Shown piece by piece: positions 43,724 through 53,728 of a stretch of DNA of 62,820 nt. The DNA is from Acidimicrobiia bacterium (GTDB taxonomy: Bacteria > Actinomycetota > Acidimicrobiia > Spongiisociales > JAHEDJ01). Below the pieces are notes generated by a model. That model did no database searches and was not told the origin of the DNA. It was given only the letters and a program-made list of their open reading frames with translations. Location of the stretch: the NCBI GenBank assembly GCA_029210695.1, contig JARGFH010000018.1, forward strand, positions 1 to 62,820, in the 5' to 3' direction. The number at the start of each line of letters is the position of its first letter. Position 1 is the first letter of the stretch. The position numbers and the translations under genes were made by a program.

Positions 43724-44725
43724 CTAACCGGCCGATCGCCCCGCAGCCACCCGGTTGATGAGGTAGCCCCCGAGCGAGTTCAGGACGTCTTTCGCAGGTG
43801 AATCTGCCAGGTCGGCGATGGCGTTCCCGGCGACCTCTATCCGGCGGGACGCTTCATCGAGAGCGCTCTCCACGTATCCGCCTGCCCGCACGAGGTCAAT
43901 GACCTCCGAAACAGATTCCTGGGGATAAGGCCGGGGGCGGGCCAGCATCTCGCCGATCCGGCTTCCATCTGGACCTTGTAGCGCCGAGAGCACTGGCAGA
44001 GTGAACTTGCCCTCCGAAATGTCGGATCCGGCCGGCTTGCCGAGAAAATCGTCGGTGGCAACGAGATCCAGTGCGTCGTCACTGATCTGGAAAACGATGC
44101 CCAGCTCCCAGGCCCATCGGCTGAGGCGTTCCACATCGTCGGGAGACGCGTCCGCGGCCATGGCGCCGAGCCGGGCAGATGTGCGGATCAGGCTTGCCGT
44201 CTTTCCCTCGATCACCCGGAAATACTCGTCCGTGCCGTGGTGGATGTCCCAGTCGAGTTGGAGTTCCAGGGTCTGGCCTTCGACCAGTTCGGCGTAGGTC
44301 CTGGCCAGGATCTCGACCGCCCGCTGCCCCAGTGTGGCGGCCGCCACCTCAGATGCCCGCGCCATCAAGAAGTCGCCGGCCAGGATGGCAACGGTGTTGC
44401 CCCAGTTGGTGTTTGCGGAGTCTGTGCCGCGACGTGTGGTCGCTTCATCGATGACGTCGTCGTGATAGAGGCTGCCGACGTGGATGAGTTCGACGGCGAC
44501 GGCCGCGTCGATTGAGCGCTGATCGTCGGCCGGGCCAAACTCCGCGGCGAGTTGGGCCAGGAGGGGGCGGAAGCGCTTGCCACCGGCGATGAGAAGGTGC
44601 TGAGCCGCTTTGGTGAGGAACGCGTCACCCGATTGCGATACCTCGAGCAATCGCGTCTCGACGCGTTCGAGCCGCTGCCACACCGACGGCAGTGGAACGA
44701 GATCTTCGAGGGTTGGAGCGTCCAT
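43724..44725 (-). CDS. Polyprenyl diphosphate synthase (long-chain trans-prenyltransferase)
   Basis: 333 aa. Aspartate-rich motifs LYHDDVIDEA (FARM) and QISDDALDL (SARM), substrate segment GGKRFRPLL, and EGKTASLIRT. It makes the isoprenoid side chain of menaquinone or a carrier lipid from FPP/GGPP and IPP. The start ATG 44725 is preferred to longer frames. It is divergent from clpC across a 196-nt region. The MEP genes ispD/ispF at 59-60 kb would supply the precursors. Confidence 0.9.
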   Translation of the reverse strand: MDAPTLEDLVPLPSVWQRLERVETRLLEVSQSGDAFLTKAAQHLLIAGGKRFRPLLAQLAAEFGPADDQRSIDAAVAVELIHVGSLYHDDVIDEATTRRGTDSANTNWGNTVAILAGDFLMARASEVAAATLGQRAVEILARTYAELVEGQTLELQLDWDIHHGTDEYFRVIEGKTASLIRTSARLGAMAADASPDDVERLSRWAWELGIVFQISDDALDLVATDDFLGKPAGSDISEGKFTLPVLSALQGPDGSRIGEMLARPRPYPQESVSEVIDLVRAGGYVESALDEASRRIEVAGNAIADLADSPAKDVLNSLGGYLINRVAAGRSAG

Positions 44726-44859
44726 GCACGACCTTCTCAGCGGGTGCGGGTGCATGGTAGTGCGCTGCCGGTTAACGAAGCAGAGCAGATCACGCAGGTC
44801 CTGGACGGTCCGGCCGACCGGGCTTATGCAGGCCCGTCGGGTTTGGCGGGTACCGGGGT

Positions 44860-44865
44860 TATACT
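44860..44865 (+). promoter_or_regulatory. Candidate -10 box for clpC
   Basis: TATACT preceded by T, in the divergent gap, 56 nt before the clpC start. No clear -35 at 17 nt. Confidence 0.35.
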
Positions 44866-44921
44866 CAACTGCGCGGCCGGCGATTGGCCCGCTGGGGAAT
44901 TTGGTAGGAGGCCGAGAGACC

Positions 44922-47417
44922 TTGTTCGAACGCTTTACTGATCGGGCCCGAAGAGTTGTGGTGCTTGCACAGGAGGAGGCGCGCCTCCTCAATCACAACT
45001 ACATCGGCACCGAGCACATCTTGCTTGGCCTCATCCATGAAGGTGAGGGCGTTGCGGCCCGCGCCCTGGAGAGTCTGGGCATCAACCTCGACTCCGTCCG
45101 CCAGCAGGTGGTCGAGATCATCGGGCAGGGTCAGCAGGCGCCGAGCGGGCACATTCCGTTCACGCCCCGCGCTAAGAAGGTTCTCGAGCTGAGTCTGCGC
45201 GAGGCGCTTCAACTCGGCCACAACTACATAGGTACAGAGCACATTCTGCTGGGACTCATCCGGGAGGGTGAGGGGGTTGCCGCTCAGGTTCTACAGAAAC
45301 TCGGCGCAGATCTCCCGAAGGTTCGTCAAACCGTCATTCAGCTGCTGTCCGGAGTTCAGGGCGATGATCAGCCGTCTGGCCCCTCATCCGCCAAGGGCCG
45401 GGCCGAGCAACCGACGGGTGGATCGACGATCCTCGATCAGTTCGGAAGGAATCTCACCCAGTCTGCTCGTGAGCAGAAGCTCGATCCCGTGATCGGCCGC
45501 CAGACCGAGATCGAGCGAGTCATGCAGATTCTGTCCAGGCGGACCAAAAACAACCCGGTCTTGGTGGGAGAGCCCGGAGTTGGCAAAACGGCCATCGTGG
45601 AAGGCCTCGCCCAGCGTATCGTCGCCGGCGATGTCCCGGATACCTTGACGAACAAGCAGCTCTACACGCTCGACCTGGGCTCGCTCGTGGCAGGCTCGCG
45701 CTATCGGGGTGACTTCGAAGAGCGTCTCAAGAAGGTGCTGAAGGAGATTCGGACCCGGGGCGACATCGTCCTGTTCATCGACGAGATTCACACCCTGGTT
45801 GGAGCGGGCGCCGCAGAAGGCGCCATCGACGCGGCGAGCATTCTGAAGCCGATGCTGGCTCGCGGCGAACTGCAGACCGTCGGCGCCACCACGCTCGAGG
45901 AGTACCGCAAGTACCTGGAGAAGGACTCTGCACTCGAGCGACGATTCCAGCCGGTTAAGGTCGAGGAACCAACGGTGGCCGATACCATTCAGATTCTGCA
46001 CGGCCTTCGGGATCGGTATGAAGCGCACCACAAGGTGCGATTCACCGACCAGGCGCTCGTGAATGCCGCCAACCTGGCGGATCGCTATCTCGCCGATCGG
46101 TTCCTCCCGGACAAAGCCATAGACCTCATCGACGAGGCCGGCAGCCGCATGCGAATCCAGCGAAAAGGCAGCATGCCTGAGCTCGAGGATCTCGACGATC
46201 GTATCTTCGAAGTGCGGTCTTCCAAGTTGGAGGCCGTCCAGTCGCAGCAGTACGAACGGGCTGCCCAGCTCCGCGATCAGGAACGGAGCCTCACTTCAGA
46301 TCGTATGGAACATGAGCGCGAAGCGAGCGAGTCCGGCATCCAATCAACCTGGGTGATCGACGAAGAAGAAATCGCCGAGGTGCTGGCGCAATGGACGGGT
46401 ATCCCGGTGCACCGTCTGACCGAGGAGGAAACCGCCCGGCTGGTCCGCATGGAAGACGAGCTCCACAAGCGAATCATTGGTCAGCACGACGCCATCGGCG
46501 CGGTGAGCCGGGCCATCCGCAGGACCCGGGCCGGGCTCAAGGATCCGAAGCGTCCGGCCGGGTCGTTCATCTTCCTCGGGCCATCCGGCGTCGGCAAGAC
46601 CGAGACTGCCAAAGCGCTGGCCGAGTTCCTGTTCGGTGATGAGGCCGCCCTCATCCAACTCGACATGTCGGAGTACATGGAGAAGCACACTGTGAGCCGG
46701 TTGGTCGGTTCGCCTCCCGGGTACGTTGGCTACGATGAAGGTGGGCAGCTCACCGAAGCGGTCCGGCGCAAGCCATTTTCTGTCGTGCTCTTCGACGAGA
46801 TCGAGAAAGCCCACCCGGATGTCTTCAACACACTGCTCCAGATTCTCGAGGACGGCCGGCTGACCGACGCCCAGGGTCGGACGGTCGACTTCAAGAACAC
46901 GGTCATCATCATGACCTCCAACCTGGGTACCTCCGAGCTGCGGAAGAAGGCGGTCGGGTTCCACAAGGGAAACGAAGAGGTCACATACGAGTACATGAAG
47001 GAGCGCGTGACCGAGGCGCTCAAGAAGAACTTCCGTCCGGAGTTCCTCAACCGCATCGACGAAGTGATCGTGTTCCACGAGCTTCGCAAGGATGAGGTCA
47101 AGGAGATCGTCGATCTCATGCTGGCGAGAGTCCATCAACAGTTGAAGTCACAGAGCCTTCAACTGGCGTTGTCGGATGCCGCCAAAGGTTTCCTCGCAGA
47201 CAAGGGATACGATCCGGAGCTTGGTGCCCGGCCGTTGCGCCGAGCCATACAGCGGCGCCTCGAAGATGCCCTGTCGGAACGGGTCCTGCTCGGCTCCTTC
47301 AAGGCCGGGACCACCATCGTCGTGGACGTCGACACCGAAACCGACGAGCTCACCTTTGAGGAAGTCGAAGCTCCCGATCAACCGCCTGTGGTGCTGGCCG
47401 AGTCACAAGACTCCTAA
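44922..47417 (+). CDS. clpC: ATP-dependent Clp protease ATPase subunit ClpC
   Basis: 831 aa. Two Clp_N repeats (each with [13 protein letters not shown]), AAA1 with GEPGVGKT and [18 protein letters not shown], a UVR-like middle segment ([15 protein letters not shown]), AAA2 with GPSGVGKTE and [12 protein letters not shown], and the C-terminal D2 small domain. It unfolds substrates for ClpP. The start is TTG 44922 ([10 protein letters not shown]), the standard ClpC N-terminus, with AGGAGG 10 nt upstream. Confidence 0.97.
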   Translation: MFERFTDRARRVVVLAQEEARLLNHNYIGTEHILLGLIHEGEGVAARALESLGINLDSVRQQVVEIIGQGQQAPSGHIPFTPRAKKVLELSLREALQLGHNYIGTEHILLGLIREGEGVAAQVLQKLGADLPKVRQTVIQLLSGVQGDDQPSGPSSAKGRAEQPTGGSTILDQFGRNLTQSAREQKLDPVIGRQTEIERVMQILSRRTKNNPVLVGEPGVGKTAIVEGLAQRIVAGDVPDTLTNKQLYTLDLGSLVAGSRYRGDFEERLKKVLKEIRTRGDIVLFIDEIHTLVGAGAAEGAIDAASILKPMLARGELQTVGATTLEEYRKYLEKDSALERRFQPVKVEEPTVADTIQILHGLRDRYEAHHKVRFTDQALVNAANLADRYLADRFLPDKAIDLIDEAGSRMRIQRKGSMPELEDLDDRIFEVRSSKLEAVQSQQYERAAQLRDQERSLTSDRMEHEREASESGIQSTWVIDEEEIAEVLAQWTGIPVHRLTEEETARLVRMEDELHKRIIGQHDAIGAVSRAIRRTRAGLKDPKRPAGSFIFLGPSGVGKTETAKALAEFLFGDEAALIQLDMSEYMEKHTVSRLVGSPPGYVGYDEGGQLTEAVRRKPFSVVLFDEIEKAHPDVFNTLLQILEDGRLTDAQGRTVDFKNTVIIMTSNLGTSELRKKAVGFHKGNEEVTYEYMKERVTEALKKNFRPEFLNRIDEVIVFHELRKDEVKEIVDLMLARVHQQLKSQSLQLALSDAAKGFLADKGYDPELGARPLRRAIQRRLEDALSERVLLGSFKAGTTIVVDVDTETDELTFEEVEAPDQPPVVLAESQDS

Positions 47418-47419
47418 GA

Positions 47420-47523
47420 GGTTCTAGGTTCGAGGTTCTAGGTCAGTTGCCTGTCACCTTTCTTCGCCAATCGGTGCTTCCAGCACGAAAGTACCTAGAA
47501 CTCATGACCTAGTACCCGGAGAC
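47420..47523. repeat. Opposed heptad arrays downstream of clpC
   Basis: Left: GGTTCTA, GGTTCGA, GGTTCTA, GGTCAGT (47420-47447). Right, opposite orientation after about 41 nt: AAGTACC, TAGAACT, CATGACC, TAGTACC, CGGAGAC (47489-47523). All are in 7-nt phase. Pairing of the arms would make a large imperfect hairpin directly after the clpC stop. Confidence 0.85.
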
Positions 47524-47574
47524 CCGGATGCGCTCTTGGCTCCCAGCCTCAGAGGGCATGCGATCCGCTCTCGC

Positions 47575-47580
47575 TACACT
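47575..47580 (+). promoter_or_regulatory. Candidate -10 box for VUT transporter gene
   Basis: TACACT 10 nt before ATG 47591 and no Shine-Dalgarno: a likely leaderless start. Confidence 0.45.
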
Positions 47581-47590
47581 CCCGAACCCT

Positions 47591-48268
47591 ATGACCGTTG
47601 CCTCGAGCGATCTGCGCCGCGCCTACCGGGTCCTCACGATTGTGGTGGCGGCCTACATCTCCGCCCAACTGCTGGCGGATATCGCCAGCCTCAGGATCGT
47701 GTCTGTGGCCGGGTTGTCCATGGACGGTGGAACGCTCATCTATCCGTTCACGTTCACGATTCGCGATCTGGTTCACAAGCTCGCCGGTAAACAGGTCGCC
47801 AGATTGCTCATCTTCCTGGCGGCGGGCATCAACCTCGTCATGGCGGGTGTGTTCCGGCTCGTGGCTGAGCTCCCGGCCGATCTCGAGGTCGGCACGCAGA
47901 CCGGGTTCGGTTCCGTACTGGCGCCGGTGTGGACGATCGTGGCCGCATCCATCATCGCCGAGGTCGTCGCGGAACTGATCGATACCGAGGTCTATCAGAG
48001 GTGGGCAGATCGGTTCGGGGAACGATGGCAATGGGGCCGGGTCCTCTCGTCAAATGGCATCGCCATTCCAATCGATTCTGCCCTGTTCGTGTGGCTCGCC
48101 TTCGGGGGGTGGCTGCCGGGATCAGAGGGTCTGGCGACTGGTGTGCTCCTGAGCATCTTCTGGGCGAACGTGCTCATCAAGGGAGCGGTCACCCTGGTTT
48201 CCATCCCCTGGATCTACCTCGTGAAACCTTCACCGCTCCCGCAGCCTCCAACCGGCGCAACGGCCTGA
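47591..48268 (+). CDS. Queuosine-precursor transporter, VUT/YhhQ family
   Basis: 225 aa, about six membrane helices. The stretch YISAQLLADIASLRIV, LIYPFTFTIRDLVHKLAGK and IIAEVVAELIDTEVYQRW are the DUF165 hallmarks. YhhQ-type proteins import preQ0/preQ1 for queuosine in tRNA, though no queuosine genes occur in this window. The start ATG 47591 is preferred over 47528, which would read through the end of the heptad array region. Confidence 0.88.
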   Translation: MTVASSDLRRAYRVLTIVVAAYISAQLLADIASLRIVSVAGLSMDGGTLIYPFTFTIRDLVHKLAGKQVARLLIFLAAGINLVMAGVFRLVAELPADLEVGTQTGFGSVLAPVWTIVAASIIAEVVAELIDTEVYQRWADRFGERWQWGRVLSSNGIAIPIDSALFVWLAFGGWLPGSEGLATGVLLSIFWANVLIKGAVTLVSIPWIYLVKPSPLPQPPTGATA

Positions 48269-48340
48269 GGCGGCTTTCGGGAAGGTAGAATGGCAGAGGT
48301 GGGCATAGCTCTCACCATTCGTTAGGAAAGGACTCCCTTG

Positions 48341-49510
48341 ATGCAATCCAAGACATGGATGAAGATCGTGGCGTTGCTCGCGGTCTTCGCACTTGTATTG
48401 GCCGCCTGCGGCGACAGCACGACAGATACGACTGCTGCTCCCGATACGACGGATACGACTGCTGCCCCCGACACCACGGACACGACGATGGCGCCCGACA
48501 CCACGGATACCACGATGGCGCCCGACACCACGGACACGACCGCCGCCGCGATGGTCGATTACAAGGCCTGCGAGGTCACCGATACCGGCGGTGTCGACGA
48601 CCGCAGCTTCAACCAGAGCGCCTGGGAAGGCGCCCTGAAGGCCGAAGCGGAACTCGGTGTAGAGGTGAAGGTTCTCGAATCTCAGTCTGCAGCAGATTTC
48701 GAGCCGAACATCAACTCTCTGATCGCCGACGACTGCGATATGGTCGTCACCGTCGGGTTCCTGCTCGGCGACGCCACGCTCGCCGCCGCCCAGGCCAATC
48801 CGGATGTTGCGTTCTCGATCGTTGACTACGCGTACGATCCGGTTGTCGACAACATTGCCGCCCACGTCTACGCAACCGCAGACGGTGCATTCTTGGCGGG
48901 CTACGTTGCCGCAGCCATGACCCAGACCGGGACGATTGCCACCTACGGTGGTGTCGACATCGGCGGACCCGTGACCGACTTCATGGACGGTTTCGTTTGG
49001 GGTGCTCGTTACTACAACCAGGAGAAGGGCACCGATGTCCAGGTGCTCGGCTGGAATCCCGATACCAAGGAAGGTCTGTTCACCGGTAACTTCGAGAGCA
49101 TCGAGGACGCCAGGACGCTCAGCGTGAGTTTGGCGGACGAAGGTGCCGACATCTTCCTGCCCGTCGGCGGACAGATCGGGCAAGGCTCGGCGGCGCTGGC
49201 TCAGGAACGTGGGGATATGTGGGTGATCGGTGTGGACTCCGACTGGTTCCTGTCGGTTCCACAGTTCTCCGACGTCATCCTGACGTCCGTGCTGAAGAAG
49301 ATCGATGTGTCGGTCTACGACACCATCAAGTCGGCCGTCGACGGCATGTTTGCCGGCGGCACCGTCGTCAACACGATGGCGACCGGTGCCATCGACATCG
49401 CTCCGTTCCATGATGCCGACTCGTTGGTTCCCGCCGAATTGAAGGCTGAAGTCGAGGCGATCAAGGCGGCCATCATCGATGGTTCGCTCGACATCGTTAT
49501 CTCCGGCTAA
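48341..49510 (+). CDS. BMP-family nucleoside-binding lipoprotein of ABC importer
   Basis: 389 aa. Lipoprotein signal with lipobox VLAAC (Cys23), then a Thr/Asp-rich linker of four 9-residue repeats. The periplasmic-binding domain begins KACEVTDTGGVDDRSFNQSA, the PnrA/BmpA purine-nucleoside-binding signature (DDxSFNQ), and continues GFLLGDA, AFLAGYVAAAM and GVDSDW. It is followed by a hairpin and then the ATPase and two permeases, so it forms a complete importer. AGGAAAGGA lies 8 nt before ATG 48341. Confidence 0.93.
   Translation: MQSKTWMKIVALLAVFALVLAACGDSTTDTTAAPDTTDTTAAPDTTDTTMAPDTTDTTMAPDTTDTTAAAMVDYKACEVTDTGGVDDRSFNQSAWEGALKAEAELGVEVKVLESQSAADFEPNINSLIADDCDMVVTVGFLLGDATLAAAQANPDVAFSIVDYAYDPVVDNIAAHVYATADGAFLAGYVAAAMTQTGTIATYGGVDIGGPVTDFMDGFVWGARYYNQEKGTDVQVLGWNPDTKEGLFTGNFESIEDARTLSVSLADEGADIFLPVGGQIGQGSAALAQERGDMWVIGVDSDWFLSVPQFSDVILTSVLKKIDVSVYDTIKSAVDGMFAGGTVVNTMATGAIDIAPFHDADSLVPAELKAEVEAIKAAIIDGSLDIVISG
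48425..48532 (+). repeat. 27-nt tandem repeat coding for the lipoprotein linker
   Basis: Four in-frame copies of a 27-nt unit encode DTTAAPDTT or DTTMAPDTT. Copies differ at several third positions. Slippage could vary linker length between strains. Confidence 0.85.
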
Positions 49511-49531
49511 AAGAACGCGAGAAGCACAAAC

Positions 49532-49567
49532 AACGAGAGCCCCCTCTTTCACGAGGGGGCTCTCGTT
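49532..49567 (+). terminator. Strong hairpin between binding protein and ABC ATPase genes
   Basis: A perfect 15-bp stem (AACGAGAGCCCCCTC with its complement) around a 6-nt loop TTTCAC. No long T-run follows. In ABC operons such a stem after the binding-protein gene often stabilises that mRNA and lowers downstream expression. Confidence 0.85.
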
Positions 49568-49605
49568 CGTCTAGGCTGCCTCGTGCTGGTCGAGAGGAGG
49601 AGTGG

Positions 49606-51114
49606 GTGGAACTCGAGCTGAAGGGAATCACCAAACGGTTCCCGGGAGTCCTGGCCAACGATCGAGTCAATCTCGAAATCAAGTCGGGGGAGATTCTTGG
49701 CCTCCTTGGGGAGAACGGGGCCGGGAAGACCACGCTCATGAACGTCCTCTACGGTCTCTACTCGGCGACCGAAGGCGAGATCCTGATCGACGGGCGCGTG
49801 CAGGATTTCCAGTCGCCGGGCGACGCCATCGCCGCCGGGATAGGCATGGTCCATCAGCATTTCATGCTCGTTCCGGTGTTCACAGTCGCCGAAAACGTAG
49901 TTCTGGGCGTTGAACCGACCAGGGCAGCCGGCATCCTCAACATGGAGGAGGCCCGCCGCGACGTCCGCCAGATCTCCGCCAAGTACGGCCTCGAAGTCGA
50001 TCCAGAAGCCGTCATCGAAGACCTCCCGGTCGGTATCCAGCAACGAGTCGAGATCATCAAAGTGCTGTTCCGACAGGCGGAGATCATCGTGTTCGACGAG
50101 CCGACCGCGGTGCTCACCCCGCAGGAGGTCGAGGAATTCTTCGGCATCGTCCGGTCCCTTCGTGACGCAGGTAAGGGGATCATCTTCATCACCCACAAGC
50201 TCGACGAGATTCGCGAGGTAGCCGATCGTATCAACGTATTGCGGCGGGGCCGGGTTGTTGGGGAGGCCGATCCGAAGAGCGTTAGCAAAGAAGAACTGGC
50301 TGAAATGATGGTCGGCCGGCCGGTAGAGCTGGTGGTGGCAAAGGGGGAGGCGACTCCCGGTGCCCCCGTTCTCGAGGTGCAAGACCTGGTCGTCCTCGAC
50401 GACCGCAATCATCCCAACGTTGACGGAGTTTCATTCACCGTTCACGCCGGTGAGATCGTCGGTATCGCCGGTGTGCAGGGCAACGGTCAAACCGAGCTCG
50501 TTGAAGCGTTGACCGGGTTGCGGACGGCCCTGTCGGGAGTCGTCCGGCTGTCCGGTGAGGTGGTGACCGACGACACGCCGCGTGAGATCCACCGCAAGAG
50601 CGTCGCCCACGTGCCGGAAGATCGGCAGCGGTCCGGTCTCGTGCTGACCTTTACCGTTGCCGAGAACCTGGTGCTCGACAGCTACTACGACGAGCCGTTT
50701 TCTAGCGGCGTGGTCATGGACTGGGCCCGGACGAGAGAGAACGCCAGATCACTCGTGGAAGAGTACGACGTACGGACCCCCTCGATCGAGGTCGAAGTCC
50801 GCAATCTGTCTGGAGGCAATCAGCAGAAGGTGATCGTGGCGCGCGAGTTTTCACGCGACGTGAAGTTCACCGTTGCTTCGCAACCAACGCGTGGACTCGA
50901 TGTCGGTTCCATCGAGTACATCCACGAGCGAATCGTCAAGGAGCGCGACACGGGTGGGGCAATCCTCATTGTTTCGACGGAACTCGACGAGGTCATGGCC
51001 CTCTCCGATCGCATCCTCGTCATGTACCGGGGCAAGATCGTGGCCGAGCGCCGCCCGGACGAGACCGACACGACACAACTCGGATTGTTCATGGCAGGAG
51101 TGACTGAGAAATGA
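49606..51114 (+). CDS. ABC importer ATPase with two nucleotide-binding domains (nucleoside/sugar type)
   Basis: 502 aa, GTG start behind GAGGAGG. NBD1: Walker A GENGAGKTTL, signature-like DLPVGIQQRVEIIK, Walker B IIVFDEPT. NBD2: degenerate P-loop region GIAGVQGNGQTELVEAL and signature NLSGGNQQKVIVAREF, with DVKFTVASQPTRGLD. This double-ATPase arrangement is that of RbsA/BmpB-like proteins in nucleoside importers. It is coupled to the permease by ATGA. Confidence 0.93.
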   Translation: MELELKGITKRFPGVLANDRVNLEIKSGEILGLLGENGAGKTTLMNVLYGLYSATEGEILIDGRVQDFQSPGDAIAAGIGMVHQHFMLVPVFTVAENVVLGVEPTRAAGILNMEEARRDVRQISAKYGLEVDPEAVIEDLPVGIQQRVEIIKVLFRQAEIIVFDEPTAVLTPQEVEEFFGIVRSLRDAGKGIIFITHKLDEIREVADRINVLRRGRVVGEADPKSVSKEELAEMMVGRPVELVVAKGEATPGAPVLEVQDLVVLDDRNHPNVDGVSFTVHAGEIVGIAGVQGNGQTELVEALTGLRTALSGVVRLSGEVVTDDTPREIHRKSVAHVPEDRQRSGLVLTFTVAENLVLDSYYDEPFSSGVVMDWARTRENARSLVEEYDVRTPSIEVEVRNLSGGNQQKVIVAREFSRDVKFTVASQPTRGLDVGSIEYIHERIVKERDTGGAILIVSTELDEVMALSDRILVMYRGKIVAERRPDETDTTQLGLFMAGVTEK

Positions 51115-52361
51115 GCGACGAGCACACGGGCCCGCAGGCTGAGGACCCGGCCAACGGGGAAGGAATGGCCACCGAGCCGGCTGCCAACGGCCCCGATCGG
51201 CGCATCTGGGCGCGCATCACAGGGGCAGAGGGTGACTGGCGGTCCCAGATCCTGGTCCCGGTACTGGCCGTCTTCACGGCCCTGGTGATCGGGGCCATCA
51301 TCATTGCACTCTCGGACATCGATCTGCTCGGCATGTGGGGCGATGACGCCGGTGAGGCTTTCCGGCAGACCTTCGCCCGGATCGGAGACGCGTACGGCGG
51401 CCTGTTCACCGGCGCCTTCGGTTCGGTTCGAGGCGTTTCGGAAACGCTCACCTGGGCAACTCCGCTCATACTCGCCGGGCTATCCGTCGCCATCGGATTT
51501 CGGGCCGGGCTCTTCAATATCGGCGCGGAAGGTCAGATGCTCATGGGCGGGATGCTGGCCCTCGTGGTCGGGTTTCAGTTCAACGTTACGATCTGGCTCC
51601 ATCTACCGCTGGCCATCCTGGGCGGCTTCATTGGTGGGGCCATCTGGGGTGGCATTCCCGGCTGGCTGCGCGCCAGGACCGGGGCACACGAGGTTATTAC
51701 AACCATCATGTTCAATTGGATCGCCATTCGGTTCGTCGACTACGCCCTCAAGACGACCTTCATTCAGCGGGAGGGTCGGCCCGATCGTATCTCCAAGGAC
51801 GTACTGGAATCTGGTCGGCTTCCCAAGTTGCTCGGCTGGATAGACCCGCAGTACCGGCTCAATGCCGGGATCATCGTGGCGTTGCTGGCTGCCTGGGGGG
51901 TGTACTGGTTGTTGTTCAAGTCAACGGTCGGTTTTGAGGTCCGGGCGGTAGGAGCCAATCCGGACGGAGCCAAATACGCCGGCATGAACGTCACGCGGGC
52001 CTACATCCTGGTCATGGCGGTTGCAGGTGGTCTCGGCGGATTGGCCGGCTCGACTCAGATCCTCGGGGTGCTCGGCAACGCCACCCCCGGCTTCAGCGCC
52101 AATCTCGGCTTCGACGCAATTGCCCTCGCCCTGCTGGGGCGGTCGCATCCGTTCGGCGTGGTTCTGGCCGGCATCTTGTTTGGTGCGCTGCGAGCGGGTG
52201 GGCAGCAGATGCAGGTGGCGAGTGATGTGGGGATCGACCTGATCCTGGTCATTCAGGCCCTCATCGTGGTGTTCATTGCAGCTCCGGAACTGATCCGGGC
52301 CATATTCCGGGTGAGGGCCGTCAAGGCGGCCGAGCAAATCACACGGGGGTGGGCAACATGA
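51111..52361 (+). CDS. ABC nucleoside importer permease 1
   Basis: 416 aa, about 10 hydrophobic segments. AGLFNIGAEGQMLMGG and GAHEVITTIMFNWIAI are typical of BPD_transp_2 permeases of the BMP system, and VGANPDGAKYAGMNV is the conserved cytoplasmic ATPase-contact loop. The hydrophilic first 45 residues are unusual. It is paired with the next permease. Confidence 0.92.
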   Translation: MSDEHTGPQAEDPANGEGMATEPAANGPDRRIWARITGAEGDWRSQILVPVLAVFTALVIGAIIIALSDIDLLGMWGDDAGEAFRQTFARIGDAYGGLFTGAFGSVRGVSETLTWATPLILAGLSVAIGFRAGLFNIGAEGQMLMGGMLALVVGFQFNVTIWLHLPLAILGGFIGGAIWGGIPGWLRARTGAHEVITTIMFNWIAIRFVDYALKTTFIQREGRPDRISKDVLESGRLPKLLGWIDPQYRLNAGIIVALLAAWGVYWLLFKSTVGFEVRAVGANPDGAKYAGMNVTRAYILVMAVAGGLGGLAGSTQILGVLGNATPGFSANLGFDAIALALLGRSHPFGVVLAGILFGALRAGGQQMQVASDVGIDLILVIQALIVVFIAAPELIRAIFRVRAVKAAEQITRGWAT

Positions 52362-53632
52362 CCGCCGCTACTGCAACTGCAACGGCACAGCGAGTGCTTC
52401 GATCTCCGGCGGAGATTCGACGGGCACGCATCATCGGAGTCATCTATCTCTTGCTGGCTGCCTTCGTGCTGGTCGTCTTCGCCATGGGGACCGAGGGTGA
52501 TGCGACCTTCCGGCTGGCCGCCGCAGAAGACCGGTTCCAGCTTCCGGATCTCATTCTGTCCGCGGCCGGGCTCTCCTACACCGCCGCCGCGCTTCTGGCC
52601 TTTCTGGGCGGCATGCAACTGACCCGAGGTTTTGGGAAAGCTACCAACATCGTGCTTGGCCTTGCCATGGCGCTGATCGCCTTCACGTTTCTTGGGTGGG
52701 CGGCGGCCGGCAAGTCTTTCAGCCTGGTGGGGATGCTGCAGCTGACGGTGGTCAAGAGCGTGCCGATCACGTTCGGAGCACTGTCGGGTGTGATGTGCGA
52801 ACGAGTGGCGGTGATCAACATCGGCATCGAGGGCATGCTGCTGTCTGGGGCCTTCCTAGGCGCCCTGATCGGGTCGGTGGCAGGACCATGGATGGGGATT
52901 CTGGCGGGAATCCTGGTGGGCGGATTGCTGGCGTTCGCTCTGGCTGTGCTGGCGATCAAGTACCGGGTCGACCAGATCATTGCCGGGGTGGTCATCAACA
53001 TCTTTGCGCTGGGCATAACCTCGTTTCTGACCAGTTCCATTCTCGTGGAGAATTCCGACACGTTGAACCGCGTCGATATCTTCCGGGCCTGGAAGGTTCC
53101 CCTGCTCGGCGATATCCCGTTCATCGGACCGATCTTCTTCAATCACAACTTCTTTGTTTACGGCATGTATGTGCTGGTGGCGGTGATCGCCTTCGCGCTG
53201 TTCAAGACCCGGTGGGGTTTGCGATCGCGGGCAGTGGGGGAGCATCCAAAGGCAGCCGACACGCTGGGCATCAACGTGTTCCGGTTCCGCTACCTCAACG
53301 TGATTCTCGGGGGGATGATTGCCGGTTTCGGCGGTGCATACTTCACGGTCGGTTCGGCGGGTGCGTTTGATGAGAACATGTCGGCCGGCCGCGGCTTCAT
53401 CGGCCTGGCAGCAATGATCTTCGGTCGGTGGCATCCCGTTGGAGCTCTCGGGGCAGCACTTGTCTTCGGCTTCGCCGATTCACTCCAGGCGAAGCTGGCC
53501 ATTCTTCAGACGCCCATACCGGGTGAGTTCCTGCTGATGGCGCCCTACATCGTGACGGTGATCGTGGTAGCCGGAGTGGTCGGCCGGGCCCGCCCGCCGG
53601 CGGCCGACGGTCAACCGTACGTGAAGGAATAG
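52358..53632 (+). CDS. ABC nucleoside importer permease 2
   Basis: 424 aa. AVINIGIEGMLLSGAFLGAL, RVDQIIAGVVINIFALG and VGEHPKAADTLGINV are the second-permease versions of the same motifs. An extra N-terminal set of helices (residues about 25-130) precedes the core. ATG 52358 is chosen because it overlaps the previous stop (ATGA) with a G-rich site 6 nt upstream; GTG 52349 is the alternative. Last gene of the importer operon. Confidence 0.92.
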   Translation: MTAATATATAQRVLRSPAEIRRARIIGVIYLLLAAFVLVVFAMGTEGDATFRLAAAEDRFQLPDLILSAAGLSYTAAALLAFLGGMQLTRGFGKATNIVLGLAMALIAFTFLGWAAAGKSFSLVGMLQLTVVKSVPITFGALSGVMCERVAVINIGIEGMLLSGAFLGALIGSVAGPWMGILAGILVGGLLAFALAVLAIKYRVDQIIAGVVINIFALGITSFLTSSILVENSDTLNRVDIFRAWKVPLLGDIPFIGPIFFNHNFFVYGMYVLVAVIAFALFKTRWGLRSRAVGEHPKAADTLGINVFRFRYLNVILGGMIAGFGGAYFTVGSAGAFDENMSAGRGFIGLAAMIFGRWHPVGALGAALVFGFADSLQAKLAILQTPIPGEFLLMAPYIVTVIVVAGVVGRARPPAADGQPYVKE

Positions 53633-53641
53633 GCCCAATCA

Positions 53642-53723
53642 GGTAATCGGATATGGGTTGTAGGTTCTTCCGGCGAGAACACCTGGCGGTTTGGGCACGA
53701 CCCACTACCTAGAACCTAGAACT
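53642..53723. repeat. Opposed heptad arrays downstream of the ABC operon
   Basis: Left: GGTAATC, GGATATG, GGTTGTA, GGTTCTT (53642-53669). Right, opposite orientation after 26 nt: CACGACC, CACTACC, TAGAACC, TAGAACT (53696-53723). Exact 7-nt phase. It is followed at once by a perfect hairpin. Confidence 0.85.
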
Positions 53724-53728
53724 CTGAA

